Source of the DNA: Pyropia haitanensis
Lineage: Eukaryota; Rhodophyta; Bangiophyceae; Bangiales; Bangiaceae
Reading direction: 5' to 3'
Assembly (NCBI GenBank): GCA_008729055.1
Contig: SDUX01000005.1
Span: forward strand, 670,801-734,800
Length of the DNA: 64,000 nt
Part shown: positions 9,903 to 19,862 of the stretch, in pieces
How positions within the stretch are numbered: position 1 is the first letter of the stretch
How the letters are laid out: each line of letters starts with the position of its first letter
Translations under genes and position numbers: made by a program
The notes under the pieces: model-generated
Databases searched by the model: none
Seen by the model: only the letters and a program-made list of their open reading frames with translations
What the model was told of the DNA's origin: nothing

Positions 9903-12900
9903 ATGGACGGGGATGGAGCCCGGTCTGGGCCTCCCCGGTTCGACAAGCTGGACGAGGACTACCGTACGTGGAGCACGTACTGCAAGGCGTACCTGAAGAA
10001 CCGGGGCGTGTGGGCGGTCATTGAGTCGCCGCGCCCGGTTCGGCCTGCCCCTTTGTTGGGGGCCGACCCGACGGCCACGTTGGCCGCGGAAAGCCAAGCC
10101 GAGAGGGATACACAGTTGTGGGACCGCCGCAACGAGGTGGCGTAGTCAGACATCCAGTTAGGTGTCAAGCCCCATCTACTGCACCTGGTGGAGGATTGTG
10201 GTACGGCATCAGAAGCGTGGATGGCCCTCAAGGTCATGTTTGAGGACGACACCACGTCACGTCGGGCGGATCTGGAGCTATAGCTATCGTCGCTGACCAT
10301 GAGCTTGGCGGAAACGGTCGTCAAGTACACGGGGCGAGCTAAGACGCTGAGGAACGCGCTGGCGACTGCAGGCGTGCGGGTGGACGATCATTCCCTCGTG
10401 CTACACATTCTGCGAGGTCTACCCGTGGGCTACGCATCGATCAAGACAGTCATGGAGAATTTTCCAGGCACGCTCAGGCTGGCTCAAGCGACGGCTCGGC
10501 CGCTAAACGTGAAGAAACAGATCCAGGCTGGAAACGGTGGGGGACGAACGTTGGCAGCGCAAGCGTTTTCGGCGGGCGACTCCCAGGCGCAACGGGACCA
10601 AGAAAGAAAGGAAAAAATCAAGTGCTTCTACTGTGGCAAGGCCGGTCATGTCAAGCGCCGGTGCCTCAAGCGCAAGGTTGACCTTAGGAAGGGGGGCGGA
10701 GAGGACAAGGAGGCGCGGATGCTCGCCTTTGCCGTCACAGGAGGACCGGAGGAGGATGACGAACGATTGTCAGACCCGTCCCTCGACGAGTGGCTCGTCG
10801 ACTCAGGGGCCACCCACCACATGGCCACGGGGCGTGGGGGCTTCAAGAATCGTGGGGGCAGCTCCATGTCTGCTGTCACTCTGGCGTCGGGGGATAAGGC
10901 GCCGGTGACAGGGCGCGGAAGCGCGGTGGTGCCCGTTCACGACGGGCAACATGTGACCACGATCACGCTGTCGGCTGTCTACCGGGTACCAGCCCTGCAG
11001 CACAACCTCTTTTCTGTCGGGAAGGTTGACTCGGCAGGTGGGGCGGTACTGTTTTTGGGAGGAATGTGCCTAGTTTTCCAGGACTCTCGGCCGGTGATTG
11101 AGTCCGGCATCATGGCGAAGGCCGGCGCAATTGGCTACAAGGACTTGCGGGGGCAGTACATCCTCGGCGGGGCCAAAAACCCAGTGGCGGAGGCCAAGGT
11201 GGCGTCAATGCCGGTCACAGGGACGGCCGTGTTGCTTCACCGTCGCTTCTGTCACTTTGGCTACGATAACCTGCAGCGCGCGGCGGGAATGGTCAACGGC
11301 ATCAACAAGAACGACGTCACCGGGGAGCGAGTAGCCGGGGCCATTTGCCGGCCATGCGCTGAGGGGAAGCTCTCCCGAGCCCCTTTCCCTGCATCCACGA
11401 CCAAGACGTCGCGGATGGAGCTGCTTCACTCCGATACGTGCGGGCCCTTCCCGAGATCCTTGGGAGGGTCTACCTATTTTTCCACTTTATTTGAGCCGGC
11501 GACGGGGCTATTGCTGGCAACCCCGATAAAGTCGAAGGGGGATGTCGGCGGGATGATCAAGGCAAGGATCCCCATGCTGGAGCGCATATGCGGCGATAAG
11601 GCCAAGCGACTGCGGACGGACGGAGCGAAGAAGTATGCAACACGCAACTTGCAGGAGTGGTACACCGAAAAGGTCATCGACCTGGAGCAGACCCTCCCGT
11701 ACTCCCCGGAGAGCAACGGGGTGGCGAAGAGGGTCAGCCGCACAATCAAGGAACGCACACGGGCCGCGTTGGCCGATGCCAACGTGGGTGACGAGCTGTG
11801 GGCCGAGGCAGTTGCCGCCGCAGTCTTTGTCTTCAACCGGTCGCCACGCGTCGGGCAGGCGGTGACGCCAATCGAGGCATTTGCCGGCAAGAGGCCCGAC
11901 GTGTCGATGCTGAGGGTCTGGGGGAGCAAGGCCTGCGCCCTCCTTTCCACCAAGCAGCAGCGAGGACTCAAGTCAAAGACTGTTGTCGGGATTATGGTCG
12001 GGTACGCGGACAAGGGGCTCGGGTACCGGATTTTCGTGCCGACCAGCAAGCAGGTGATTGAGCGACGAGACGTCGCGATTGACGAGACCCCTTACCCACT
12101 TCCTCGTGGGGTAAATTGGGAACACGAGACCGCCGGCAGATTCGACGGGACGGGCCGTGGCGTCCCACCAGGGAGTACCCCCTCCAATACGCCGGAGTTA
12201 TCACCGTCGACCTCCCTGGAGAACGCGGCCGCCAGCCAACCCCAGTCGCCCATCGAGGCCGCCATCGACGCCGCTCAGCGCCTCTCAAGGCAGGCCTGGT
12301 AGGAGGAACCGGAGGAGGAGACGGACACCGTCATTGAGCGCTACCCCGGACGCGTTAGGGCGCCGCCCAACGGGCTGGGCCGAGAGGGCGAGGACGGGGG
12401 AAGGGTGAACGCAGCAGCAGGATCTCACCCCGAGGAAACTCGAGAAACCCTGCCGCCTCCCCCCAAGGACGCTGAGGAAGCCCGCGGGCGGCCGGATTGG
12501 CCGCAATGGAAGGTGGCCCTCGCCTCGGAGCAAGCCTCCATGGTCACCAACAAGGTTTGGAAGCGGAAGTGGGCCCCCAATGGAGTCAAGCCCATCAAGA
12601 ACAGAGTGCTTTTTGATTTCAAGTTTCACCAGAGCGGCAAGCTGAGCCGGCGCAAGTGCCGGATTGTGGGGCAGGGCTGCAAGCAGCGGCCGGGGAGAGA
12701 TTTCTTTGAAACCACGGCCCCCGTACCAGCCGCCGCTACAACTCGCGCTTTTCTGGCGACTGCCGCAGCGCGAGGATGGCACGTGCACCACGTGGACGTG
12801 GGGACCGCCTACCTTAACGCGCCCATGGACGCTGATGTCTACATTATTATCCCGGACGGGTTTGACAATGCCGGGGAGGAGGCGCTGCTGCTGAAGGCCA

Positions 12901-14031
12901 TGTACGGATTCAAGCAGGCGGGCCGGCTGTGGGGGATTCTCCTCGCCGAGACGTTCAAGAAGGAGGGCGGCACCCAGTCGGAAGCGGACCCCTGTCTGTT
13001 CCAGTTTACAGTCGACGGCCACAAAGTGTACGTGGAGTTGTACGTCGACGACATTGTTGCAGGTGGGGTAGACCTCGATGCGGTCGTGAAGGTCAAGGGA
13101 ATGATTGGCAAGCACTTCGAGACCAGAGATTTGGGGCGCATGCACGACTACTTTGGGATGGACATTGTCTGGGACGACGACAAGAAGTCGGTGACCCTCA
13201 GCAACCCGCGCCACATTGCCACGTTGCTGGACGACTTTGGGATGGGGGACGCGAAGCCTAACGTCAACCCGATGGCTAAGGGGGTCGTCTTGGGGGGAAG
13301 GGGAGCCGCTGGGGGATGACAACAGGTATGCCGAGCTCGTCGGTTCTCTCATGTACCTGGCCAACTGGACGCGGCCAGACATCGCTTTTGCCGTGGGGCG
13401 CCTGTCCCGCCGGATGGTGGGGCCTACCGCTGGCGACCTGACAGCGGCCAAGGCCGTGTTGAGGTACTTCAAGGGAACGAAGGCAATGGGGCTGCGCTTC
13501 TGTGGGGACGCGGACCTTACGGGATGGGTCGACGCAGACTGGGCCGGAGACGTCACCAGCCGCAAATCTACGACCGGATTCCTCTTTACGCTCCACGGTG
13601 GCTCTATCGCTTGGCGGAGCAGGCTCCAGACGCTGGTCACAGACACCACGGCTGATGCTGAATTTGTGGCGGCATCGGAAGCTGCCAAGGACAGCCTATG
13701 GCTGCGGCGGGTGGTCGGCTCGCTGGGGGAGAACGACGAACCGGTTCTGCTGAGAGAGGACAACCAGGCGTGCCTGGCGATGGCCAACAAGGCGGCCATG
13801 TCGTCCAGGACTAAGCACGTGCACGTGCGCACCCACCTGGTGCGCGACTACGTGAAGAGGGGCGAGGTACGCTTGGAGCACGTGCCCACGGAGGAACAAC
13901 TGGCGGACGGCTTCACCAAGCCGCTCGACGGTGACAAGTTCCGCCGGTTCCATGACGCCCTTAGTGTGCGCTGGGTGCGTAACGATGAACCAGGTGAGTC
14001 GGGGTGTACCGAATCCGCGCGGGAGTGTTAA
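9903..14031 (+). pseudogene. copia gag-pol polyprotein, broken
   Basis: One frame from ATG 9903 runs to about 13,300 with three in-frame TAG stops (10143, 10281, 12300), then shifts frame at a G-rich run near 13,290-13,310 and ends at the TAA at 14029 inside the 3' LTR. Domains in order: gag (UBN2-like N-part); zinc knuckle CFYCGKAGHVKRRC (near 10,620); protease WLVDSGATHHM (near 10,790); integrase zinc domain with H-x-H and CRPC (11,230-11,360); integrase core with D (LLHSDTCGP) and D (RTDGAKKY); RT with YVDD (near 13,040); and RNase H ending in a GFTKPLDG motif. The integrase glutamate expected in NGVAER is Lys (codon AAG at 11727), which should abolish catalysis. All three stops are TAG, at least one replacing an expected Gln. 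Confidence 0.9.
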
Positions 14032-14286
14032 GGATTCGGTCTTACGGCCTCCTTCCACCCCAACACCCACGTGGATGTACTGAGAAGTAGTGACGCTAGG
14101 GGGACTTGAGTGGTAGCAGGACAGCGTGTCCGCCCCGCCTGGCGAGCGTTTCGGGAAGTCGATCGGATGCAGGGTTGACCCAACCGGTCGGGATTTACCC
14201 ACGGTTGTGCCGTGGCCGGCTAAGAGCAGCGACGGCGAGAGCCGAGGGGTAGGCATCCAGGAAAAGACAACGTTCCCTACTTCACA
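14026..14286 (+). repeat. copia 3' LTR
   Basis: 261 bp, preceded by the short purine tract GCGGGAG. Its first six bases, TGTTAA, supply the polyprotein stop codon. The right target duplication CGGCC follows. Confidence 0.92.
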
Positions 14287-14291
14287 CGGCC

Positions 14292-15170
14292 GCGGGGGAA
14301 GCGAAGGCGGGCGGTAGCGGCCGCTACCGCGGCGGGCGAAGCGGCCGCTGAGGGCGGCGGCGGCGGCCGGTGCCGCCGCGGCGGGCGTGGCGGCGTCGGC
14401 GGCCGCGGGCGGCGGCGGGCGGCAGTGGCGGCGGCGAGGCCAGCGAGGGCAGCGGCGGCGGGGGGCGACAGCGGCGGCCGGCGCCGCTATGGCGGGCGCA
14501 GCGGCGGCGAACGACAGCGGCGGCGGCCGGCGCCGCCGCCGCGGGAGCAGTGGCGGAGGCCGGCGGCGGCGGCAGCCGGCGCCGCCACGGCGGGGGCAGC
14601 GGCGGCGGCCGGCGGGGGCAGCGGCGGCGGCCGACGGCGGCAGAGGCGGCAGCCACCGCGGCGGCGGGGAAGCAGGGGTAGCGGCGGCGGGGAGGGGCGG
14701 CGGCGGCGGCCCCCGCCGCCGCGGGTGCAGCGGCGGCGGCCGCCACCGCCGCGAGAGCAGCGGCGGCACGGAGCGGCGGCGGCAGCCAGCACCGCCGCGG
14801 CAGCGGCGGCGGCGGCGGGCGGCGTGGGCAGCGACGGCGGCCGCAGCGGCGGCAGCGGGGCAGCAAGAGCAGCGGCGGAGGGGGGCGGCGGCGGCAGCCG
14901 GCGCGGCCGCGGCGGGGGCAGCGGCGGCGGTCGGCCGAGCCAGCGACCGCGGCCGCCGCAGCGGCAGGGGCAGCGGGGGCAGCGTCGGCGGGGGGCGGCG
15001 GCGGCGGTCGCCGCTGCCGCGGCGGGGGCTCCGGTCACGGGGGCAGCCGTGACGGGGAGCGCTGGCGCCGACCGCGACGGCGACCGCGGCGGCGGGGGCA
15101 GCGGTTGCCGGGTGGCGGCGGCGGCCGCGGCCGCCGCGGGGGGGCAGCGGCGATATGGGGCTGCACATGG
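14292..15170. repeat. foldback copy 1, outer right arm (G-rich triplet-like sequence)
   Basis: GGC/GCG-rich sequence continuing the arm interrupted by copia (other part 9143-9417). Six-frame ORFs of 180-567 codons crossing this tract are compositional artefacts (poly Arg/Pro/Ala/Gly). Shortly after, two copies of TTTCGCGGAC(T/G)CACTGT lie 48 bp apart (15,178 and 15,226), a small tandem duplication. Confidence 0.6.
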
Positions 15171-15400
15171 CGTGCTCTTTCGCGGACTCACTGTCATCGC
15201 GGCCCAGAGGGCCACATGGCGCGATTTTCGCGGACGCACTGTAGTCGAACTGGGCGCGGCTAGAATCGTTCGTTCGATGTGACCTTGGGTGTGCTACTTT
15301 CTTGATTTGTTCTGCGCTCTCAGGCGCCGTCGCGGGTGCGCGGCAGTGCTGAGGAGCGCTGAGGAGCCAGCATCCAGCCCCACCATGTGCAATTTTCACG

Positions 15401-16399
15401 GGGTGGACCTACATTTCGTTTCCTGTATGTGAGAGCCAGTGGTTCACCGCTGCACCTGCCGAGGTGAGTGTCCGAGGAAGTACTTCAGAATCAGGGTGGA
15501 CGCCGCGTGTCATGGTTATGATTGGCACTCAGGGCATAGCCACCAACGTGGCCTATCTCCCATTAATGCCGATACTTGAGCCACGTATGCGAAACGTGGC
15601 ACATAACACTGAACGTGGCTCCCAGCTGGACGTTCGCCAACGTCGCCGAGCTATCAGCCTTCGAAACGAGCCCCGCCATACGAATAGAGTTGAAACAAGT
15701 GGCGCAGTAACTGCGACACCGTACCCCAGCACGCGTTGGTCCGAGTGCTATCGCTCAGCCAAAAGTGAGGGTTTTGGCCTGGCGATAGTCCCAGAGCCAA
15801 CCGTCGGTGCTCAAAGTCTTGAAGTTGATTGGCTGAGAGCGCGCCACGTGGACATGGATTATTGTACTCTTGCAATTGCACAATTTGTTGGACTGTGAAG
15901 TTCAGCTGGAAGATATCTACGAATGAGACGCCTGTTGCAGTTTATCATTGGAAACGTAAGAACTAGGTTTGCATGTAGTACGTCAAAGAATCTGGACCCA
16001 CAACGGATCCGTCGTGTAGGTGGGCTACTAAACAGTCGTGGGCGCTCTCCCTCACATTGTGTGATGGGGTTTTTATGGAAACTAGTTACACCCAATACAT
16101 TCCCGACAGCCCATTCCAGCATGCCGGGAGGGGCGCCGACGATCTTCTCCAGCTCCCCAGATCCACCTCGATCTCTGCAGAAACGAGTACATGCGTGGTT
16201 CCAACTCCATAGCGGAGTGCATTTGTCCAGTACTGGGAGCAACCGACGGGGGGAGCTCCCCCTGTAACGCCGGAACTCGTTACGCTCCCCCCCGCTGGTG
16301 CATCACACATATGCCATGTTGTGCCGAAAATTGCGGATGTGCACGCGCATGTCACACATGCGGCGCTTCACACGGACATTTGGTGTGGGACGTGTGACA
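15401..16399. other. spacer between the two foldback copies, no gene seen
   Basis: Normal-complexity sequence with a 144-codon frame (15,464-15,898, +) showing no recognisable domain or gene-like context. It contains the 37-bp motif at 15,995-16,031 that recurs inverted at 22.7 kb, and a GC-rich transition from about 16,430. Confidence 0.4.
15995..16031 (+). repeat. 37-bp inverted repeat partner of the 22.7-kb hairpin
   Basis: The segment starting GACCCACAACGGATCCGTCG and ending GTGGGCTACTAA recurs perfectly, reverse-complemented, at about 22,727-22,761. Flanking bases outside (AGGTTTGCATGTAGTA here) show weaker similarity to the partner. The two copies bracket foldback copy 2 and the MITE, so they may be outer ends of a larger unit. 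Confidence 0.6.
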
Positions 16400-16429
16400 G
16401 GATGGATGCCGAAGCGTCGCACCAGCGCG

Positions 16430-16865
16430 GGCTACCGTTGCCCGGTGGGGGCCCCGCCGCCCGCGCGCCAGGTGGCGTACCCGCCACTACCCCAACTGGC
16501 AGCCGCCGTCTGCCGCCGTCCCCGCCCCCGCCCCTGCCGCACCCGCCGCTCGCCGCCCGCCGCCGCCGCCGCCGCCGCCGCCCCGGCCGCGGCCGTCGCC
16601 GCCCCCGCCGGCGCCCGCCACCGCCGCCGCAGCGGCCGCCGCGGCTGCCGCGGCGGGCGGCCGCGGCCGCCCGCCGCCACCGCCGCCGCCGCCGCCCCCG
16701 CGGCCGCCCGCCGCCCGCCGCCCGCCGCCGCTACGGCCCCCGCGGCCGCCGCGGTTGCCGCGGTGGGCGGCCGCGGCCGTCCGCAACCGCCGCCGCCGTG
16801 GCCGCCCGCCGCCACGGGCGCCGGAACCGCCGCCGCCGCCGCGCCTGCCGCCCACTGCCCGCCGC

Positions 16866-16902
<37 letters not shown>

Positions 16903-17700
16903 GGCCGCCGCGGCGGGCAGCCGCGGCCGCGCGCAGCCACCGCCGCCGCCGCCGCCCCCGCCGCGGCCGTCGCCGCCCCGGCCGCAGCCCGCCATCGCCG
17001 CCGCCGTGGCCGCCGCGGCTGCGTGCTGCTGCCGCCTCGGCTGCCGCCGCCGCCGCGGCCGTTGCTGCCGGCCGCCGGCGGCCTGCCTGGCCGCCTGCCG
17101 GCCGCCTGCCGCCCGGGCTGCCGCCCCGGCGGCCGCCCCCGCGGCCGCCGCCGGCGCATCCGCCGGTTAGCTGCCGTCGCGGCTGCCGTTGCCGCCACCG
17201 CCGCTGCCGCCGGTCGCCGCCCTGGCCGGGGGCGGCCGCGCCCGCCGGCCGGCCGCCGGTCCGGCCCCCGGCCGCCGCCGCTGCCGCCGGCTACCGTCGC
17301 CGGCATGCTGCCGCCGCTGGCGGGCTGCCGCCGCCGGCCGCCTGCCTGACTGGCCGCTGGCCGCCTGCCGCCCGGGCTGTTGCCCCGGCCGCCGCCCCCA
17401 CCGCCGCCGCCCCCACCGGGTTGCTGCCGCCCGGCTGCCGCTGCCGCCGCCGCCGTTGCTGCCGGCCGCCGCCAGCGGGCTGCCGTCGCCAGCGGGCTGC
17501 CGCCGCCTGCCTATTGCCGTCAATCGCGTGCTTTCTTTGTCAGCTGCCTCTGCCGCCACCGCTCGCCACCGCCGCTGCCGCGGCCCCCGCCGCCGCAGTG
17601 GCGGCTGGCGCCGCCGCCCCCGCCCTCGCCGCGGTGGCAATGGCTGCCGCCGCCCCCTGCCGCCGCTGCCCCCGTGGCGTCAGCGGCCGCTGTTTTGCGA
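16430..17700. repeat. foldback copy 2, outer left GC-rich arm
   Basis: Almost pure GCC/CGC/CCG sequence, including an uninterrupted CCG array near 16,862-16,905. Open frames of 110-354 codons on both strands are compositional. It corresponds to the G-rich arm at 21,080-21,570. Confidence 0.6.
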
Positions 17701-18708
17701 AGGGAGGGGTGACCAGCCACGCTGCTTGCACGCAGAGGGATTTTGAACAACTTCTAAACCGCGATTGTTTGATGTGGAAACAAAAGTACACACACCTCAG
17801 ACTTGATACACATCTCTAGGCCTGTTTGGCAAATCAAGTGTCACGTACGTCTGTTCTGATAGGCTGTCACACGATTTGAACTGCGAATCTGCAACAATCA
17901 ATACTGAAATTACTCTTGCTGGACATAAGAGTACCCATCCTGGTCGACGACTTGCAACTGGCAACTCGCAGCTGCTGAAGCGCCGGCGCCCGACGCCCCC
18001 CTCCACCCCGTCTGGTCGCCCGCTTCACCATTTCCTGGCCACGTAGCAGGCCAGGTGGATACACAAGCCTTACGTACTTGCTCTATCCAGTCTTGAGTGC
18101 GGGTCTGCCTAGATCTGCGAAGGCACAGCCCCGAACAACCACATGGAGGGGCGCCATGTCCTCACCATTCCCCCTGGGTTCCGTAGCTCAGCGGCGTCTG
18201 TGACGGTGCAACACTGTTCGCTATGGCTCTTTGGACATCCTAACATTTTTCATCCTGCAGAACGCAATCGTTTGTTCAGACAGTGCAAGAAAGTGCCTCC
18301 CGTCTGTTTCTTTGTCATCCGCTGTACAGTATCGGCCTGGATATAGAGTGCATGAGCGCCCCACCGTGGGAAGACGTAGTCATATCTGGGTAACATGATC
18401 ACGCTGAGCCTATTGGTGCACACATCTGGCGTCGTGCACCCGTACGGCGGACAGGAATGTCGAGAGGCTGGGTGGCACAAGCGCTATAGGCGCCCGCTCC
18501 GAGCGCTTTTGAGCATAATGGGTCTACTTTGATTAGTGAACGCTAAGACCAGAGCTACCTGTTGGCCACTGAGCCGGAAGCATGCAAAGAAAGCACTCTG
18601 CAGTTCACTCAGTGGTGCCTGACTGACTGCTGATACGGTGGTATGCACTGGGGCGCAGCTGGATGCGCCCACAGTGCAGTTGAGAGTGCAAAAAGCTATG
18701 GAGGTAGC

Positions 18709-19526
18709 TGTGGCAAGTCGGGTGCCCACGGGGTACCGTAGTCAGGGGGGAGAGTTGACGTTCAAACCCGTAACCGCAGTGCCAAGTCAATGGCAAGTAA
18801 GCGGGACGAAGAAGGATACGTTTAGACCTGCCGAGCAGGGAGAGGCAGGGCGAGAACGCCGCCGCGGGCCCAGGAGAGGCGCCGCGCACCCGCCACAACC
18901 CTCGATCGGAGAGGTCGACCGGGTAGGGCCGACCTGTCCTGAGAATAGAAGCGAAATCCCTTCAAGACGATAATTGCATGCGAAATTGGTGAGTACCCCC
19001 TGAAAGGGCGTACCACAATCGCTAGGTAGATCCTATCGATCGTCACAGGGAGTACTCGATCCAGCTCCCGCGGCCGCCCTCCCCCGGCCCGGAAGCTGTC
19101 CCTCAGACAGAAGGATCGCCCGCCGGCACACGCCTTCGATCCAATCAGAGGCGGCCGAGGGGGGGGGGGCTAACCCCACCGGTTACGCGACCGTTGGGGC
19201 CCTGTGAGCCACCCGACTCCTTTGCAGGGGTCGGGGAGGGGTCGCGACGACGCCCTCGGTGGGTGTGGTTGCTTGCGGGGCCGCCGCGCGTGGCCGTCCA
19301 TTTAGTCGTGGACGGCCCCCGCGTGCCCCCCTAGGCGCACATACGCCATAGGTGTTGCCACCTGCGGGGCTGCAGCGCGCGGCCGTCCACGGCTGTGGGA
19401 CGGCCCCCGCGTGCCCCCCTAGGCGTACATATGCCATAGGTGTGGCCACCCGCTCGGCTGCAGCGCGCGGCCGTCCACGGCTGTGGGACGGCCCCTGCGT
19501 GCCCCCCTAGGCGTATATATGCCACA
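18709..19526 (-). mobile_element. solo gypsy LTR, inverted, TSD GTAGC
   Basis: The 818-bp segment begins TGTGGCAAG and ends ATGCCACA, the reverse complement of the LTR found at 44,935-45,576. It is flanked by a perfect 5-bp duplication GTAGC (18704-18708 and 19527-19531). There is no internal region, so it is the product of LTR-LTR recombination or a related short element. It is longer than the 642-bp LTR because one ~90-bp unit is present three times (19,271-19,526). The insertion lies in the left arm of foldback copy 2. Confidence 0.88.
19271..19526 (-). repeat. three tandem ~90-bp units in the solo LTR, each with a hairpin
   Basis: Units at about 19,271-19,360, 19,361-19,449 and 19,450-19,526. 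Each holds GGCCGTCC...GGACGGCC with a changing loop (TTTAGTCG-type in one, ACGGCTGT-type in the others), followed by GCGTGCCCCCCTAGGCG and a (T)ATGCCA segment. The intact gypsy LTR has one such unit with the stem GCCGTCCAC/GTGGACGGC. Confidence 0.8.
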
Positions 19527-19756
19527 GTAGCCGAATACACTGTCTACATCTGATAGATGTAGTGTTTGAAGGATAAGAGCGCTGTGGGGCGTTGGAAGGC
19601 CTATCGCGCCTACCTGTCCAGAATGGACATTTTGGGGGCGCATATGACCCAATTCTCGACGTTTGCGACACTTTCTGAGCACATACTCGTGCTCAGCGAC
19701 ATTGATTTAGTATGATGGGAACAGCTTGAGAAAATTTTGCTTCACATTCTGAAACG

Positions 19757-19862
19757 CGTTGTAGCGGCGTGTGACGCATTGCACCGAGGTGTGCGTGGGG
19801 CAGCGTCACGACGTGCAACACGAGTCAAGGACTAGTTCACCAACTTTTCTGAAGCATGCTCA
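19757..19862. other. core of foldback copy 2
   Basis: Contains AAACGCGTTGTAGCGG and GTGCAACACGAGTCAAGGAC, matching the complement of 7069-7168. This fixes the centre of the second palindrome despite its diverged arms. Confidence 0.55.

Larger units (their letters stand above)
9418..14286 (+). mobile_element. complete Ty1/copia retrotransposon, 4869 bp
   Basis: Two 261-bp LTRs (9418-9678, 14026-14286) begin TGTTAAGG and end TTCACA. The element is flanked by the 5-bp duplication CGGCC (9413-9417 and 14287-14291). The order gag, protease, integrase, RT, RNase H is the copia order. About eight substitutions separate the LTRs (about 3%), so it is older than the gypsy element at 45-56 kb. The coding frame is broken, so this copy is not autonomous. 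It sits in the GC-rich right arm of the foldback element. Confidence 0.93.
4205..15400. mobile_element. giant foldback (long inverted repeat) element, copy 1, with nested copia
   Basis: The sequence is symmetric about position 7126. Left-arm base x pairs with right-arm base 14252-x over at least 5880-6900 without net indels. From the centre outward there is a short unique core, a moderately diverged part of each arm, a ~99% identical AT-richer part, then GC-rich trinucleotide-like arms. The outermost ends still match imperfectly: CTGTGAAATTTCACATGGTG near 4204 and, reverse-complemented, CCGTGAAAATTGCACATGGT near 15,390. The right GC arm is interrupted by a complete copia element. Removing it leaves about 6.3 kb. 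I found no transposase and no certain target-site duplication. A related copy lies at 16.4-21.6 kb. Long arms built of simple repeats recall Drosophila FB or sea urchin TU elements by structure only. Confidence 0.6.

Noticed and set aside
12285..13832. 515-codon minus frame
   Set aside because: Mirror of the copia RT/RNase H coding strand, a codon-bias shadow.
9903..14031. UAG reassigned as a sense codon, since all copia stops are TAG
   Set aside because: The intact gypsy pol and Myb-like genes end in TAG, and other pseudogenes here also carry TAA and TGA stops.
13696..15399. 567-codon minus frame
   Set aside because: Antisense to the copia RNase H and 3' LTR, then GC-rich arm; no protein-like segment.
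15464..15898. 144-codon + frame between the foldback copies
   Set aside because: No recognisable motifs, no conserved neighbour and no sign of codon bias distinct from background.
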